Shown piece by piece: positions 63,601 to 64,000 of a stretch of 64,000 nt of DNA. Numbering within the stretch: the stretch's first letter is position 1; every line of letters starts with the position of its first letter. Both the position numbers and the translations under genes were made by a program. This DNA is from Nitrospirota bacterium (lineage in GTDB: Bacteria; Nitrospirota; Thermodesulfovibrionia; UBA6902), in assembly GCA_016234115.1 (NCBI GenBank), contig JACRHD010000012.1:78128-142127 (forward strand), read 5' to 3'. The notes beneath the pieces were generated by a model, which saw only the letters and a list, made by a program, of their open reading frames with translations, had not been told where the DNA came from and did not search any database.

Positions 63601-64000
63601 CGCATGAATCCACAACAGCTCCGGCATCGCATGACGTTGAGCCCGTTGATGCGCACGCCCCAACTCCGCAGCTCGTTGCTGCAGGTGCATAGTTCTCATC
63701 CGCTGTTCCATTACAGTTCTCGTCAGTACCATTACAGTTATCGTCTGCGCCAGTCGGGCTTCCCGCTACGCATGAATCCACAACAGCTCCGGCATCGCAT
63801 GACGTCGAGCCCGTTGATGCGCACGCCCCAACTCCGCAGCTCGTTGCTGCAGGTGCATAGTTCTCATCCGCTGTTCCATTTCAGTTCTCGTCAGTACCAT
63901 TACAGTTATCGTCTGCGCCAGTCGGGCTTCCCGCTACGCATGAATCCACAACAGCTCCGGCATCGCATGACGTCGAGCCCGTTGATGCGCACGCCCCAAC
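57605..64000 (-). CDS. Giant surface-type protein with MopE-like and CARDB repeats (partial at the right edge)
   Basis: The visible protein of about 2100 residues ends at 57605. Its C-terminal part has 15 CARDB domains of about 115 residues each, recognisable by motifs such as GPDLTVSALTVP, FYLSTDxxYDAGD, TIPAGTxAGxYYIIAxADADG and SETNNYxS. N-terminal to them lie seven or more Cys-rich 54 to 56-residue units (CNGxDDDCDGSTDENLTQPxSCGVGACA), which are MopE-type metal-binding motifs. It is predicted to be secreted. The real gene begins outside the window. Near 63881 an in-frame TGA replaces TGT (Cys) in one repeat copy, which is why the track begins later (63781). Function: probable large adhesin or surface-layer repeat protein (inference). 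Confidence 0.75.
57606..62860 (-). repeat. Fifteen CARDB domain repeats
   Basis: About 345-350 bp repeat units encode 15 copies of the CARDB (cell adhesion-related) domain. Their DNA sequences are similar, which suggests expansion by tandem duplication. Confidence 0.8.
63523..64000 (-). repeat. 168-bp near-identical Cys-rich repeats
   Basis: The phrase starting AGTTCTCATCCGCTG recurs at 63523, 63691 and 63859, a 168-bp period (56 codons). Copies differ in few positions, so this is recent tandem duplication. Confidence 0.8.

Noticed and set aside
57605-63781. Regular tandem repeats looking like a CRISPR array
   Set aside because: Period is about 345 bp (or 168 bp), the units encode protein domains in one frame and there are no short spacers, so it is not a CRISPR.
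63879-63882. TGA in the giant repeat protein as a second selenocysteine
   Set aside because: Sibling repeats have TGT in identical context and no special hairpin follows; a nonsense change or assembly error is more likely. Kept as a finding of low certainty.
1-64000. tRNA or rRNA genes
   Set aside because: No T-loop (GTTCGAATC-type) or rRNA-like stretches were found when reading both strands by eye; not proof of absence.

Overview
The window is one bacterial chromosomal segment of moderate GC content. Gene content (type IV pilus minor pilins with PilY1, LptE, MurJ, Kdp, Znu, a radical SAM/SPASM enzyme, HD-GYP and PAS kinases, a MopE/CARDB surface protein) indicates a Gram-negative, environmental, genome-rich lineage. 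Nitrospirota or a deltaproteobacterial-type group is my best guess, but this is inference from gene style, not a computed placement. No rRNA, tRNA or CRISPR array was seen.

Layout. 1-4826 (minus): a minor-pilin operon, fimT-pilV-pilW-pilX, a small secreted protein, then pilY1 running off the left edge. 5010-6389 (plus): a PmbA/TldE-type protein. 6426-7508 (minus): slipin, terminator, PGPGW membrane protein. 7721-12250 (plus): a MacA-like adaptor, an ABC ATPase and two FtsX-type permeases. 12.3-14.5 kb: an accessory patch with a RelE-type toxin-antitoxin pair, a DUF433/DUF5615 pair, and a frameshifted, truncated DUF5131 gene next to a possible TcmP remnant. 14775-15674 (plus): a VKOR-thioredoxin fusion in which an in-frame TGA stands exactly where the first cysteine of the thioredoxin CXXC should be, followed by a short perfect stem-loop. 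This is the most exciting item, a candidate selenoprotein. 15.7-27.2 kb (minus): kdp genes (a 26-residue membrane peptide, kdpF, A, B, C ... kdpD, kdpE) split by a fur-znuACB zinc operon. 27.4-31 kb: PP-loop thiolase-like protein, a sensor-gene fragment, MscS, ParA. 31.4-34.6 kb: a large PAS histidine kinase and a cold shock gene with an unusual leader. 34.7-42.6 kb (minus): SMC, transketolase, HD-GYP protein, with a small zinc-ribbon protein on plus. 43-47 kb (minus): radical SAM/SPASM protein with a divergent Cys-rich small ORF, two small proteins, a cytochrome c, a ferritin-like protein and an acetyltransferase. 47.2-49.3 kb: alpha-glucan phosphorylase. 49.5-50.6 kb: a Y1 (REP-associated) transposase unit with 22-bp perfect terminal inverted repeats. 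50.6-57.5 kb: MBL hydrolase, MurJ, rpsT, holA, lptE, leuS. 57.6-64 kb (minus): a giant repeat protein (MopE-like Cys-rich modules, then 15 CARDB domains), partial at the right edge.

A second theme is an unusual load of small repeats. At least a dozen short islands are built of degenerate heptanucleotide tandem units (for example CTTGACC, ACAAGTA, GTGACGA, TCTTGAA), both between genes and in frame inside leuS, lptE, pilX and the ABC ATPase gene. Around these sit at least three families of palindromic mini-repeats, and a 22-bp sequence is found nested inside two unrelated palindromic repeats 21 kb apart. These repeats disturb several operons and extend or interrupt several proteins without breaking their frames.

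Functional links: the pilin genes would supply the initiating tip complex of a type IV pilus, and the giant CARDB protein and PilY1 are surface or adhesion candidates. Kdp and Znu respond to low potassium and low zinc. MurJ, LptE and the LeuRS/HolA/S20 cluster are housekeeping.
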